Part shown: piece after piece, positions 1 through 12,060 of the stretch
How positions within the stretch are numbered: the first letter of the stretch is position 1
How the letters are laid out: every line of letters begins with the position of its first letter
The notes under the pieces: generated by a model
Databases searched by the model: none
What the model was told of the DNA's origin: nothing
The model's input: the letters and a program-made list of their open reading frames with translations, nothing else
Source: Apostichopus japonicus
Taxonomy: Eukaryota > Echinodermata > Holothuroidea > Aspidochirotida > Stichopodidae
NCBI RefSeq assembly: GCF_037975245.1
Contig: NC_092562.1
Coordinates: 16,484,521-16,548,520, forward strand
Length of the DNA stretch: 64,000 nt
Direction of reading: 5' to 3'
Position numbers and translations under genes: made by a program

Positions 1-1144
<1,144 letters not shown>

Positions 1145-1259
1145 AATAACGGAAAAACTGTTAAACAACTATGCTGCATTTAGAGAAAGGCTGGATCTCG
1201 AGTGAGATACAATAATTGAATTAGGTAAGTGATTGGAAGTAAAACAGCCAATGTTTGGT

Positions 1260-1276
1260 TTATATATATATATATA

Positions 1277-1351
<75 letters not shown>
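1260..1351. repeat. (TA)n microsatellite, tail of a minus-strand SINE
   Basis: About 90 bases of TA with one CTA interruption. It directly follows the 3' side of the tRNA-like SINE on the minus strand, so it is probably the SINE tail or an expansion of it. Confidence 0.9.
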
Positions 1352-1355
<4 letters not shown>

Positions 1356-1490
1356 ATCGTAATGAGTTTGTAAATCAAGAACAGTGAAACAAACTTTCAG
1401 CCTCCACCAGGATTCGAGCCACGGGCCTCCCGCTCTGTACGGGGACACTCTAACCACTAGGCTATATGGACGCTGATTGTATGTCCAGAG
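1352..1490 (-). repeat. tRNA-derived SINE
   Basis: Read on the minus strand, a tRNA-like head has an A-box-like element (TAGCCTAGTGGTTAGAG) and, about 45 bases on, a B-box-like element (GGCTCGAATCC). About 60 bases of unrelated body follow, then the TA tail. The acceptor stem halves do not pair properly, which argues against a functional tRNA gene and for a polymerase III-type SINE. Family not identified. Confidence 0.65.
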
Positions 1491-1821
1491 GTTCGAAACC
1501 GGTAAGGAAGGTCTATATGTTTGGGACGTGCTATTCTGTTTATTTAAGACTTGCATGTGTCTGCATGAATGTATTACGGTACCCTCACAGGATAATACTT
1601 CCGTGTCTCAGGTATGCATTTCTTTAATGGAATTATATAACGGACACAGGACAATCTTAGCTATTATATATTTGCATATAGGTGCGTGATTTTTACAAAC
1701 ACCACACGTGAATATGCCAATTTTTTGGCATAATGCTTATTTTCTCAAGCGATATAAATTATTTTCGACATTTCCGTAAAAACTAAACAGTAATGAACGT
1801 CGTTTATACGTATTATACACA

Positions 1822-1990
1822 GGGACGTAACTAAGGCCTGATGATTGAGAGTGGGTAGGGGGGGGGGGGGAGAGATGTAGTGGCTGAAATTCCAACTGGA
1901 TGGGATTTGGTGCCAGAAAATTCCGACTGCTGCCTTGTAACCCGCAGCCCCCCCCCCCCCCGCCCCCCACACCCTACTCGTCAACGATAC
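1822..1990. mobile_element. Remnant of a TIR element with G/C runs
   Basis: It begins CAGGGACGTAACTA, like the left end of the TIR elements found elsewhere in the window, and has the same G run near the left end and C run near the right. No matching right terminal repeat or target duplication is visible, so this is a truncated or diverged copy. Confidence 0.4.
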
Positions 1991-2337
1991 AGTCAGTGTC
2001 AGTCAGTCAGTCAGTCAGACACTCCATCTTTCGCGACTGCACTTTTGTTTTTTTGGTACATTTGTACCACTGGCCCTCACTTCACAAATTTATTAATCAC
2101 TCTGGTTAGCGAGTAAGCAATGAGTATAAGTTATCAGCTTGATAGGCTACATAGAATACCAACTAAAAAAGCTATGTTAATGTAACAAAGGGGAAAACTT
2201 TTCTTTTTCAACAAATTATATTCGAAGACATAGTGAACTACCCCAAAATACATTGCTTTTTCCTAGCGCGCTTAATATTATTTTCTTGGGGGGGGGGGGC
2301 TATTTATCACTCACATGAAAAAAATTAAATTGTTCAC

Positions 2338-2690
2338 TTCATTCCAACTGAGCATTGGGAATGAAGTGAACAGTTAAACATTTTGCAGAAAAATGTTGAG
2401 TTGACGAGATACGATAAGTTGCCAATTAAACATTTTGCAGAAAATTTTACAATTGCTCAATTGGGATGAAGTGAACAATTCAACATTTTGCCAAAAACAT
2501 GTCCAATTAACGAGATAAGATAAGTTGTCAATTGAACATTTTGCAGAAAAGTTTTCAATTGCTCAGATGGAACGAAGTGAACAAGTGAACACTTTGCAGC
2601 AAAATGTCAAATACACGAGATATGATAAGTTGTCAATTAAACATTTTTCAAAAATTGTTCAATCGCTCAGTTTAAGCAACTAAGCAATCC
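2338..2690. repeat. Tandem repeat, ~106-bp unit, about three copies
   Basis: The phrase GAAGTGAACA recurs at 2363, 2468 and 2574 (periods 105 and 106). Each copy also has a CGAGATA(C/A)GATAAGTTG block and AACATTTTGCAGAAAA-type blocks. The copies have diverged by substitutions and small indels. No coding potential. Confidence 0.8.
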
Positions 2691-3304
2691 AACATTTTTC
2701 TGTTTTTTTTTTGGATAAGATTTTATCTTGTTATTTTAACAATTTACTGAAAAATTTCACTTTATGGGCAAAGTTTTTCTTATGTTGATGGCCATTTTAA
2801 GCTTCCGTAGAATAACATTGAGCGTTTTAATTGTATACGTTGTGCAATAGTTTATTAGGAATTTTTTTTTAGAGTATTCAAAATCACACGAAGTGTTGTA
2901 AGGTGGAGTATAAGAACCGCGAGATACAATTTCTTAATATGACAAGGAAAACGTGGTAAATATGACTGATTAAAGGTCAAGTTTGACCGAAAATTGTAGG
3001 TCACTCACAAATAGCAAGAATTTATGAAAAATAGAGTGCCACAGTCGGAAATTCCGTACTCATAAGCGTACGTATACAATTTTAATCTAAAGCTGATGGG
3101 TACACTTTCTTCCTCGTTATGATCCCCCACTATAATTTTCAGTTGATATATGTAATCAACATATTATGTTAAGTTAAAAGTAAGTATAGGTATCATCAAC
3201 CTATATATGAAATTGATCGCAGAGTCAATCAGGCGTAATAGATTTAGGGAGGGGAAATTGATTGTGGGGTGAGGGGCTTCGAGTTCAAATACGTATACTC
3301 ATCA

Positions 3305-3545
3305 AAAGTAGTCTGTAATGGCCCCAAATTACGGCATGCTGTAATTGCTAGAAGTTTTCAAAAAAGTCCTTTCCTGAAGGTGTTCACTCTCCATATTGTT
3401 CGCTGACATTATAAACACACACAACAAGATGACTAAATTTCCCAGTTAGGTAAATTTCCTCCAAGGTGGTTAATAAAACAGTTTAAGAATTTTAAAATAA
3501 GGTGACCATATTTTAATATGTAGCATATATGGGACCAATAAATCA
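3305..3545 (+). repeat. Dispersed repeat R1, copy 1
   Basis: This block (GCTAGAAGTTTTCAAAAA ... AAGATGACTAAAT ... GCATATATGGG) is related to 6210-6460 in the same orientation and to 7340-7560 and 8920-9135 in the opposite orientation. The first two copies each sit immediately left of satellite units. Probably part of a larger mobile or satellite-associated element that I cannot name. Confidence 0.6.
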
Positions 3546-3689
3546 TACTTAGTATGATAGTAATATTTAGTAGTGTAGGGTCTACTCGTTTGTATTGGGC
3601 TTTAACCTAGTAAAGTTGCATATAACAAGGTTTGAACCTAACTGGAGACCGAAACTTCCCGGTATGTAACACCTTCGAAAAATAAATGA

Positions 3690-6135
3690 AGAGGCGCGGG
3701 AGAGGGAGGGGGGGGGGGTCGGGGGTCGGACAGAGGATTCAAGAAATTATGTAATATATTGGCTTCTTAAATAGTGCAGTTCCTAAAGGGTCTACTGGTT
3801 TGTATTGGATTTTAATGCCTTCTAAATCGCTTAATTTTCGAACAGTTTCTGTGAAGACTACTATATTTCAGTCATACTTTCCCAAGCGTGGGCACGATTC
3901 CCCTAAGCGTGGGCACAATAAAGTTACTGTCACACATGCATGTTAACCAAAATGTGTATATATGTATATGTGTCGGGGGGGGGGTGGGTCGGGGGTCGGA
4001 AAGAGGATTCAAGAAAGTATGTAATATATAGGCTTCTTAAATAGTGCACTTCCTAAAGGGTCTACTCGTTTGTATTGGGTTTTAATGCCTTCTAAATCGC
4101 TTAATTTTCGAACAGTTTCTGTGAAGACTACTATATTTTAGTCATACTTTCCCAAGCGTGGGCACAATTCCCCTAAGCGTGGGCACAATAAAGTTACTGT
4201 CACACATGCATGTTAACCAAAATGTGTATATATGTATATGTGTCGGGGGGGGGGGTGGGTCGGGTGGGAAAGAGGATTCAAGAAAGTATGTAATGTATAG
4301 GCTTCTTAAATAGTGCACTTCCTAAAGGGTCTACTCGTTTGTATTGGGTTTTAATGCTTTCAAATCGCTTAATTTTCGAACAGTTTCTGTGAAGACTACT
4401 ATATTTCAGTCATACTTTCCCAAGCGTGGGCACAATTCTCCTAAGCGTGGGCACAATAAAGTTACTGTCACACATGCATGATAACCAATATGTATATGTG
4501 TATCTATGTATATGTGCCCGGGGGGGGGGTCGGGTGTCGGAAAGAGGATTCAAGAAAGTATGTAATATATAGGCTTCTTTAACAGTGCAGTTCCTTAAAG
4601 GGTCTACTCGTTTGTATTGGGTTTTAATTCCTTCTAAATTGCTTAATTTTCAAACGGTTTCTGTGAAGACTACTATATTTCAGTCATACTTTCCCAAGCG
4701 TGGGCACAATTCCCCTAAGCGTGGGCACAATAAAGTTACTGTCACACATGCATGTTAACCAAAATGTGTATATATGTATATGTGTCGGGGGGGGGGTGGG
4801 TCGGGGGTCGGAAAGAGGATTCAAGAAAGTATGTAATATATAGGCTTCTTAAATAGTGCACTTCCTAAAGGGTCTACTCGTTTGTATTGGGTTTTAATGC
4901 CTTCTAAATCGCTTAATTTTCGAACAGTTTCTGTGAAGACTACTATATTTTAGTCATACTTTCCCAAGCGTGGGCACAATTCCCCTAAGCGTGGGCACAA
5001 TAAAGTTACTGTCACACATGCATGTTAACCAAAATGTGTATATATGTATATGTGTCGGGGGGGGGGGTGGGTCGGGTGGGAAAGAGGATTCAAGAAAGTA
5101 TGTAATGTATAGGCTTCTTAAATAGTGCACTTCCTAAAGGGTCTACTCGTTTGTATTGGGTTTTAATGCTTTCAAATCGCTTAATTTTCGAACAGTTTCT
5201 GTGAAGACTACTATATTTCAGTCATACTTTCCCAAGCGTGGGCACAATTCTCCTAAGCGTGGGCACAATAAAGTTACTGTCACACATGCATGATAACCAA
5301 TATGTATATGTGTATCTATGTATATGTGCCCGGGGGGGGGGTCGGGTGTCGGAAAGAGGATTCAAGAAAGTATGTAATATATAGGCTTCTTTAACAGTGC
5401 AGTTCCTTAAAGGGTCTACTCGTTTGTATTGGGTTTTAATTCCTTCTAAATTGCTTAATTTTCAAACGGTTTCTGTGAAGACTACTATATTTCAGTCATA
5501 CTTTCCCAAGCGTGGGCACAATTCCCCTAAGCGTGGGCACAATAAAGTTACTGTCACACATGCATGTTAACCAAAATGTGTATATATGTATATGTGTCGG
5601 GGGGGGGGTGGGTCGGGGGTCGGAAAGAGGATTCAAGAAAGTATGTAATATATAGGCTTCTTAAATAGTGCACTTCCTAAAGGGTCTACTCGTTTGTATT
5701 GGGTTTTAATGCCTTCTAAATCGCTTAATTTTCGAACAGTTTCTGTGAAGACTACTATATTTCAGTCATACTTTCCCAAGCGTGGGCACAATTCCCCTAA
5801 GCGTGGGCACAATAAAGTTACTGTCACACATGCATGTTAACCAAAATGTGTATATATGTATATGTGTCGGGGGGGGGGGGTCGGGTGGGAAAGAGGATTC
5901 AAGAAAGTATGTAATATATAGGCTTCTTAAATAGTGCAGTTCCTAGAGGGTCTACTCGTTTGTATTGGGTTTTAATGCTTTCTAAATCGCTTAATTTTCG
6001 AACAGTTTCTGTGAAGACTACTATATTTCAGTCATACTTTCCCAAGCGTGGGCACAATTCTCCTAAGCGTGGGCACAATAAAGTTACTGTCACAAATGCA
6101 TGTTAACCAATATGTATATGTGTAGTGTATGCGGC
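3690..6135 (+). repeat. Satellite array, ~270-bp unit with 812-bp trimeric higher-order repeat
   Basis: Nine copies are anchored by CCCAAGCGTGGGCAC at 3881, 4151, 4419, 4693, 4963, 5231, 5505, 5775 and 6041. The spacings are 270, 268, 274, 270, 268, 274, 270 and 266, so every third unit is nearly identical (812-bp period). Variant-specific phrases, such as the GTGCCCGGGG and CAAACGGTTTCTG variants, recur exactly once per trimer. Each unit has a G run of 8-12 bases followed by more G tracts and a duplicated AAGCGTGGGCAC motif. Noncoding. Confidence 0.9.
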
Positions 6136-6209
6136 TGCGTACATTATACATATGTTGTCTATGTTTATATGTTAATCGTACATATGTCTGTATCTGAGAC
6201 TGTATCTGT

Positions 6210-6800
6210 GGACTGTATTGGCCGCAAATTAAGCAACTTGCAATAATTGCTAGGAATGTTCAAAAAAATACTTTCCTTGGAGGTCTTCGCTCTCCAAATT
6301 GTTCTCAGACATTCTTAATGAACACAAAAGATGACTGAATGTCTAGTGAGGTAATTTTTCTTCCAACGAGGTAATATAACCGTTTAAGAATATTGACCAG
6401 GGGTTCAGTGACCATTTTTGAATATATGGCATATATGGGCCAATACAGCATACTTTAATCCTTCTACATAACCTATATTAGTTGCATAGAACAAGTTTGA
6501 ACCTAACTGGACACCCAAACTTCTCCCGTAGCAACGTAAACACCTTCGAAAATTAAACGGGTGAGAGGGGGGGGGGGGGGTCGGAGTGTTTGAAAGAGAA
6601 TATAAGAAAGTATATGATGTATAGGCTTTTGTCTCACTTGCATTTTTTTCATGGGGCCTTCTCGTTTGTACATGGTGTAATGCCTTCCAAATTGTTAAAT
6701 TTAAGAACAGGTTTCATGACAACTAGCCTAATATATTTCAATCATACTTTCCCAAGCGTGGGCACAATTCCCTAAGCGTGGCACAATACGGATCATATGT
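6210..6800 (+). repeat. Dispersed repeat R1 copy 2 plus a diverged satellite unit
   Basis: 6210-6460 is related to 3305-3545. It is followed, as there, by a G-rich run and one diverged satellite unit that retains CATACTTTCCCAAGCGTGGG and AAGCGTGGCACAATA near 6750-6790. This mirrors the left edge of the satellite array, so an ancestral longer repeat probably contained a single unit that was later amplified. Confidence 0.6.
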
Positions 6801-7339
6801 ATATATGTGTGTGTTTAGTGTACGCGGCCGCGTGCAGTACACGTATATGTTCATTTTAATCGTTACGTCTGTATCTAGCCGGTAAGCAATAGGCCCTACC
6901 TACAAGTTGTTTTTCATTCTATATATTAATCTTCGTGGCATTGTTCCACTAATTTTGAGGTGAATGTTTGTAAAACGTTTCCATGTTTGAATTCAGAGTT
7001 CAATAACATTATCTACAATAGAAAATTTTCAATAGAAATGAACGTGGAACACATTTCTGGCGTCAACATGTGTCATTTATTTACACTTGCTTTCTATCGC
7101 TGCAACAGAAACATTTGCAGCAATGAATGAGAGAGGAAAGGGAGAGCAAAATCGTTATTAAGTTGTCGCATTCCTGCAGTAAAGAATGCACCGTCTTAAC
7201 TACAAATTTATAAATATATACTTTGTACCTCGTAAAAGGTGTTTGGTAAAGTATGTTCTTTACTTTGAATCTTTTACTTGCAATTGTTTAGATTTTACAC
7301 CCCAATACAAAACCAGTATATCCCGCTCCAATGGTTTGC

Positions 7340-7560
7340 TGTTTTGGCCCCTAATATGCCAGGTATTCAAATATGGTCACCTTTGATACAACAAAAAAAA
7401 TATTGTATTTGTATTACCACCCTTGAGGAAATTAACATTCAGTCATTTTATGTCTTTAATGTAGAAAGTATGAGAACAATTTGGAAAGTAAAGACCTCCT
7501 GGAAGGTAATTTTTGTAAACTTCTGGCAGTTATATATAGCGTGCTATAATTTGTGGCATA
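7340..7560 (-). repeat. Dispersed repeat R1, inverted copy 3
   Basis: Read on the minus strand this follows the same order of blocks as 3305-3545: CTGCCAGAAGTTTAC, then an AATGACTGAATGTTAATTTCC-like block, then GACCATATTTGAATA. It is diverged and has no coding potential. Confidence 0.55.
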
Positions 7561-7783
7561 TGCAGACTACCTTTCATCCATTTAGCCACCGACAAATTGC
7601 TCAACGGGCAAGTATTAGCTTTGAAGTTATGTTTTCAGGATCACCGCCATATAAGTGTGTTATACATGTGCACATAATGGTAGCAGTGTTATACATATGA
7701 GCTGTTAATGTTACCCTAAAACTGTGGCTTTCTAGGCATTAACCCATCATTTCATGCTCACGACCCGACCTATAGCCAGATTG

Positions 7784-7817
7784 TTTAACAGGTGAGTTAC
7801 AACTCCCTGATTTAACT
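7784..7817. repeat. Short hairpin with near-direct flanking repeats
   Basis: A short palindrome (GGTGAGTT-AC-AACTCCC, imperfect) lies between TTTAAC repeats at 7784 and 7811. It resembles the hairpins at 8054 and 8227 in carrying a GGGAG...CTCCC core. Function unknown. Confidence 0.35.
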
Positions 7818-8052
7818 AGTAATTAGCTAGGAAGCACATTAACGCAGGAGGATCACCATCCTTTTGGAAATTTTCCAGTTCATATACTCCCTTAATGGGG
7901 TATAAGAGAATGTATAGCAAACGCTGATACGTGTGCGAAAATTATCAAAGGATTAAAACAACCTCCCCGTGTGAAAAGAAAACAAAGAACAATAAGAAAG
8001 CAGACGTTAATTCAGTAAGAGTATACTATTACTTTCAAACGTATATAGTATC

Positions 8053-8083
8053 AGCAGGGAGTTGTTATGCAACTCCCTGGTAT
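8053..8083. repeat. Short perfect hairpin
   Basis: A 10-bp perfect stem CAGGGAGTTG / CAACTCCCTG with a five-base TTATG loop. Similar heptamers, GTATCAG on the left and GTATTAG on the right, flank it. It belongs with the hairpins at 7784 and 8227. Confidence 0.45.
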
Positions 8084-8226
8084 TAGTCAGCCATACATTT
8101 CGTACGCTAATCGCGGTCACACTATTAACCCTCCTGTTGTCATGTAAGCAGCTTTGACCGCGTTTGAAAACAAGCGCGTTTTTTCATGCTGGTTTTGCTG
8201 TCGTTTGATTGGAGGATGAACAGCGA

Positions 8227-8263
8227 CTGATCAGGGAGGTCTAAAATATCACCTCCCTGATCA
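8227..8263. repeat. Short perfect hairpin
   Basis: A 13-bp perfect stem TGATCAGGGAGGT / ACCTCCCTGATCA with a ten-base loop. The inner stem differs from the 8053 hairpin but stays complementary. Confidence 0.45.
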
Positions 8264-8515
8264 ACAGATGAGGGTTGTTCATTGCGGTTTCACAAATTCT
8301 CTACAATTAACCAATTGGATGCACTGTTCTGTTTGATACAGTATAAGGCAGGCCGTGTCGTGTATTTTCATTGTTGTATCTGCATATGCATCAAGAAGCA
8401 GATAAACCAAACACGTACCATACTAATCGGAAATAAATAATAATAATAAATAATAAAAAACGTCAGGCCAACTTACTTTAACACATAAACAATTATACAT
8501 AAAAAAGTTAGACAG

Positions 8516-8552
8516 ACAGATGAGGAGACCCGTGTATGTGTCTTCTCATCTG
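8516..8552. repeat. Short hairpin
   Basis: A stem of about 13 bp (CAGATGAGGAGAC / GTCTTCTCATCTG, one mismatch) around a ten-base loop. No homology to a known RNA recognised. Confidence 0.4.
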
Positions 8553-8766
8553 TTTTCTCATGATTCCAGTGGTAGTGATAAGAATATCGATCAGCCATGC
8601 CATAGCGCCAAACTTAATTCTTTGTGAGGGCGAGCTGTTTGTTGAGGTATTATGATCGAGGGCCCGCAACGTGAATTACGTTATAACTTACCAAAATGAG
8701 CAACCACGAGGAAATTTGCTGATACTCTCATAGAATTAGCTTGAGGAGTTTTGTTGGTTTGACGGC

Positions 8767-8769
<3 letters not shown>

Positions 8770-8815
<46 letters not shown>
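8770..8815. repeat. (TA)n microsatellite
   Basis: About 46 bases of TA dinucleotide. Confidence 0.95.
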
Positions 8816-8820
<5 letters not shown>

Positions 8821-8919
8821 CTGAACAAAGTATGAGAAATACATTGTGAGGTACATATGGTCGTATGTATGTGCAAGCCATGCACATTCACGTTGAAAGA
8901 TATATGCTGTATAAGAACA

Positions 8920-9135
8920 ATGTCAGATATTCAAATATGGTCATCTTTGGTCAAATCCTTTAACTTTTTTATATTACCACGTGCACCCTGAAGGAAATTT
9001 ACCTCACTGGACATTCAGTCATCTTGTATGTCCATTTACTAGAATTTCAAGAGAACACTTTGGAAGAGTTAAAACCTTTCTTTTTGAAAACTTCTAGCAA
9101 GTACTTTAGCATGCTATAATTACAGACGAACATAT
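8920..9135 (-). repeat. Dispersed repeat R1, inverted copy 4
   Basis: Minus-strand reading gives GCTAGAAGTTTTCAAAAAG, CAAGATGACTGAATGTCC and GATGACCATATTTGAATA in the order seen at 3305-3545. With copy 3 it forms the right-hand, inverted half of a large divergent arrangement spanning 3.3-9.1 kb. Confidence 0.6.
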
Positions 9136-9389
9136 AATGAACCGAATAGGCAGATGATTGTCTCGGTAAAAATTACCCGTGGGTATAAATTAAATGTGAC
9201 GTATATGGGCGTTGTAATCATACCGTAATCACGTTCTGTGTATTTTTGAAATTTCCGACGCTTAAGTTAATATTAATCATCTCTTAAATTCCGAATCTTT
9301 ATTGAGTCAACGTAAGCGAAGTTGATGTAATCATGCTGTACAGACACTCGTGGTATGTGTATGCTCTGCGCTCGACGCGTAAGTGAATC

Positions 9390-9393
9390 GTAT
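9390..9393. other. Left 4-bp target-site duplication (GTAT) of the Ty3/gypsy element
   Basis: GTAT immediately precedes the 5' LTR and recurs at 17426-17429 immediately after the 3' LTR. A 4-bp duplication is normal for many Ty3/gypsy integrases. Confidence 0.85.
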
Positions 9394-9951
9394 TGTGATG
9401 CCGTTGGTCATCTTATATGTCGCCCTCTATTTGTCGTAGGCTACATTACGTAATAATTAGAGGTCACGTGATGTCTGCTCACCAGCTCAGCTGAAGCAGA
9501 TCTCAAGACTTGTGACCAGTCTTCGCTCCCGATCTGAATCGTTCGGTTCGGTAGTAGCCCTGGCTCCGACCATTGTGGTCGTACTTGTATCTGTCTTGTA
9601 TTCGTCTTTTATACACTTTTGTACGTATCGTTATAGGACTCTACTTCGGTATTGAGACCTCGTTTGTGACCATTATCGTTAAGTGCATGTTTTTCTACCT
9701 ATATTTGAGGGCTTCGTGCCGATGTATTGTTTGTACCGTGGCTGTTTATAGTAATAGATTGCGAAATCTACACAGCGCTTGTTCTTTACTCGTTTATCTA
9801 TGTGTTATATCTTTTGCATGTAATAGCGAGATTTAAGGCTCGTCGTTTACTAACATACAACCATCCAAGCCGCATTTGTTTCCATACCACCACCAGTCCT
9901 CAGCAGGGAATATTTGGACGCCCCAGAATCTTAGACTGAGTTAGCGTTACA
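9394..9951 (+). repeat. 5' LTR
   Basis: 558 bases, beginning TGTGATGCCG and ending GCGTTACA (TG...CA). I compared long stretches with the 3' LTR and saw no difference. Two short open frames inside each LTR are identical in both copies only because the LTRs are identical; they are not genes. Confidence 0.95.
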
Positions 9952-9952
9952 T

Positions 9953-9970
9953 TGGTGGCAAGCGATCGGA
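9953..9970 (+). other. Putative primer-binding site
   Basis: TGGTGGCAAGCGATCGG starts two bases after the 5' LTR. The TGG start fits pairing with the CCA end of a tRNA. I could not assign the tRNA. Confidence 0.5.
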
Positions 9971-9988
9971 TTCTGTTTTCTGTTGAGC

Positions 9989-12018
9989 ATGAATGATTTA
10001 ATTAGCTTTGATTCGGACACCTGTGTGTCAAGGCAGGAACTGGTTTCCTGTAGGGAACAGAGTGTTGCACCCTGTTCGGGCTCACAGTTTGAAAACAGAG
10101 TTCGCGAAGAACCCACACTTAGTGAGATTCAGAATGGGAATGTTTTGTGTAATCAGGATTGGATGGTGGTAGATGAGTGCGTCCCCAGTGACGGCGGCTT
10201 GGATGGCAGTACGCTACCACGTGAGTATTTTTCAAATTCTCGTAATCATTACTTAAATGGGCCTAAGCGTTCTAGCGAAGCAAGCTTCGGGGCTGCTAGG
10301 TCTCCGTCTGCGACGGGTGACATAAGTATGAGGGTTTCTCGTGATTTTGAGGAGAGAGAAAGAAACCAGCAGCCCCGGCATGTGGACGATGGTGTGAGTG
10401 AGAGGAGGGCAAATGTGCCCCCTACTGAATGCCCTCGTAATTTAATTTCAAATAGTGTAGTTAAACTTGATCTGGGAAATGGTTTCAGTAGAACTGTGTC
10501 TAATAGGGAGAATGCACCGTTGATCAATTTTGGTGATGGTTTATCGGATAGAGAAAGGGACACGCCAAGTCCCGCCCATATGGGGGTCAGGCATTCGCAG
10601 TCAGGGACTGCAGGGTACAATTTATATCAGTCTAGGGCTGATCATATGCCATTAGGGGGCGTACCTGGACGAGGTTCCAGGGAAATTGACACAAGAAATG
10701 CGGCCCAATATGGGGTGGAGGACTTGCAGCCAAGGGCTGCGCGTTACGAAATTCGTCAGTCTGGGACTGACAGTATGCCATGGGGTGGTGTAACTGGCCC
10801 GGGGCCAAGTGGAATTTCGAGGGGTGATTCCCTCTCTAGGATCCGTTACCCTAGTGAGGATGCAGTGTATAGAGATAAATATTTGATCAGTGGTGCAGGT
10901 AATTCTAGGTCAGTTCTAGAGGGGTTAGATAGAGCAGACGATAAGAAACGTTATCCTAGCGTAGGCGAATGGAGTAAATGTAATCATTATGGTTACGACT
11001 TGGACTACCGTCCCTCCGTAAGTCGCCATGAAGCTGGCCATTATGTGAATAGGGAGGCTGGTAGAAGTTATAGGAGAATTGAAGATGATCAACTTAATGA
11101 TAGACAAGTTGTCAACAACTCGGATAGAAATGTGCAGTTGGGGGAATATTCCCCGCCCGTTAGATACCATTCTAATGATTTGCCTGTACCTCCCTCAGAT
11201 TCCCGTATATACCCAAAGAGAACGGAAGTACGCCCCGTAGCATTTGACGGGAGTAGTGAGTGGAATGATTACATTGTACAGTTTGAATTGATAGCAGAAA
11301 TGAATAGATGGGATCCCCTTTCTAAAGGAATGCATCTTGCCACTTCCCTAAGAGGTGAAGCGCTGTCAGTATTAGGCGACCTTCATACCTCGATGCGTCG
11401 TAATTACGATTCGCTTGTTGCCGCCCTGTCTAAACGTTTTGGGTCACAAAATCAAACAGAATTATTCCGTGCTCAGTTAAAGAACAAACAAAGAAAGAAA
11501 GGTGAAAACCTTCCAGAATTAGCGCAGTCAGTCCGGAGATTGGTTAAATTAGAGCTAAGTATGATCTACAAGAGACCTTGGCAAAAGATCATTTTATTGA
11601 TGCGCTGGCTGATACTGACATGCGCTGGGGAATATATCAGTCTCGCCCAAAATGTTTGGACAGCGCAGTAAAAACAGCAATTGAATTTGAAACGTTTCAA
11701 CAGGCTGAAAATCAGAGAAATAGTAGAAGGTTAGTTAGAGCTGTGTCAGGCCCCCCTGATACTGACCAGAAACTGGCGAAAGAGGTACAGAGTAATTTAG
11801 ACCAAGTTGTAGAGAAAATGGTAGCTAAAATTCAGGAATGTTTTAAATCGTTAGAGAAGAGCCACGGGAATTCGGAAAAGCCTCGTAAAAGAGAGGGTAA
11901 GAATATGATCAAGGACAACAAATGTTACAACTGCAAAGAAGTTGGGCATTTTGCTCGTAATTGTCCAAAACCAAAAGTATCTGATAACAATGGGACAAGT
12001 CATAACTCGGGAAACTAG
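9989..12018 (+). CDS. Ty3/gypsy gag (capsid-nucleocapsid), interrupted by one frame break
   Basis: The first ATG after the primer-binding site is at 9989. About 400 poorly conserved, charged and Gly/Ser-rich residues precede a retrotransposon capsid domain that starts near 11230 (FDGSSEWNDYIVQFE, then SLRGEALSVLGDL and LVAALSKRFG). The capsid reading leaves its frame near 11549-11555. Read in the original frame it hits a stop at 11669-11671 after an unnatural tail; the capsid C-terminal half continues in the -1 frame (AKDHFIDALADTDMRWG). The nucleocapsid has one CCHC zinc knuckle, CYNCKEVGHFARNC (11923-11964). The frame ends at TAG 12016-12018, directly after the frameshift heptamer. No canonical slippery site is visible at the internal break, so I read it as an indel or sequence error rather than programmed recoding. 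Confidence 0.85.
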
Positions 12019-12060
12019 TAAAAGCCGGTTCAGCGGGCCATGAGTCGGCTAGTGGTCCCA
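12009..12060 (+). promoter_or_regulatory. Programmed -1 ribosomal frameshift signal between gag and pol
   Basis: The heptamer G GGA AAC (12009-12015) sits in the correct gag frame and is followed at once by the gag TAG stop. The pol frame opens at 12006, so a -1 slip on this heptamer joins the two. Eight bases further on, 12023-12028 can pair with 12045-12050 (AGCCGG with TCGGCT). GGGCC inside that loop (12035-12039) can pair with downstream GGTCC (12054-12058), giving an H-type pseudoknot. The heptamer is a known class used by retroviruses and retrotransposons; the pseudoknot is my hand fold. Confidence 0.8.

Noticed and set aside
3690-6135. CRISPR-like regular spacing of a repeat
   Set aside because: The whole ~270-bp unit is repeated, with no unique spacers, in an intron-bearing eukaryotic genome; it is a satellite.
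9573-9939. Two short frames duplicated exactly at 17047-17413
   Set aside because: They lie within the identical LTRs; exact duplication comes from the LTR, not from a gene family.
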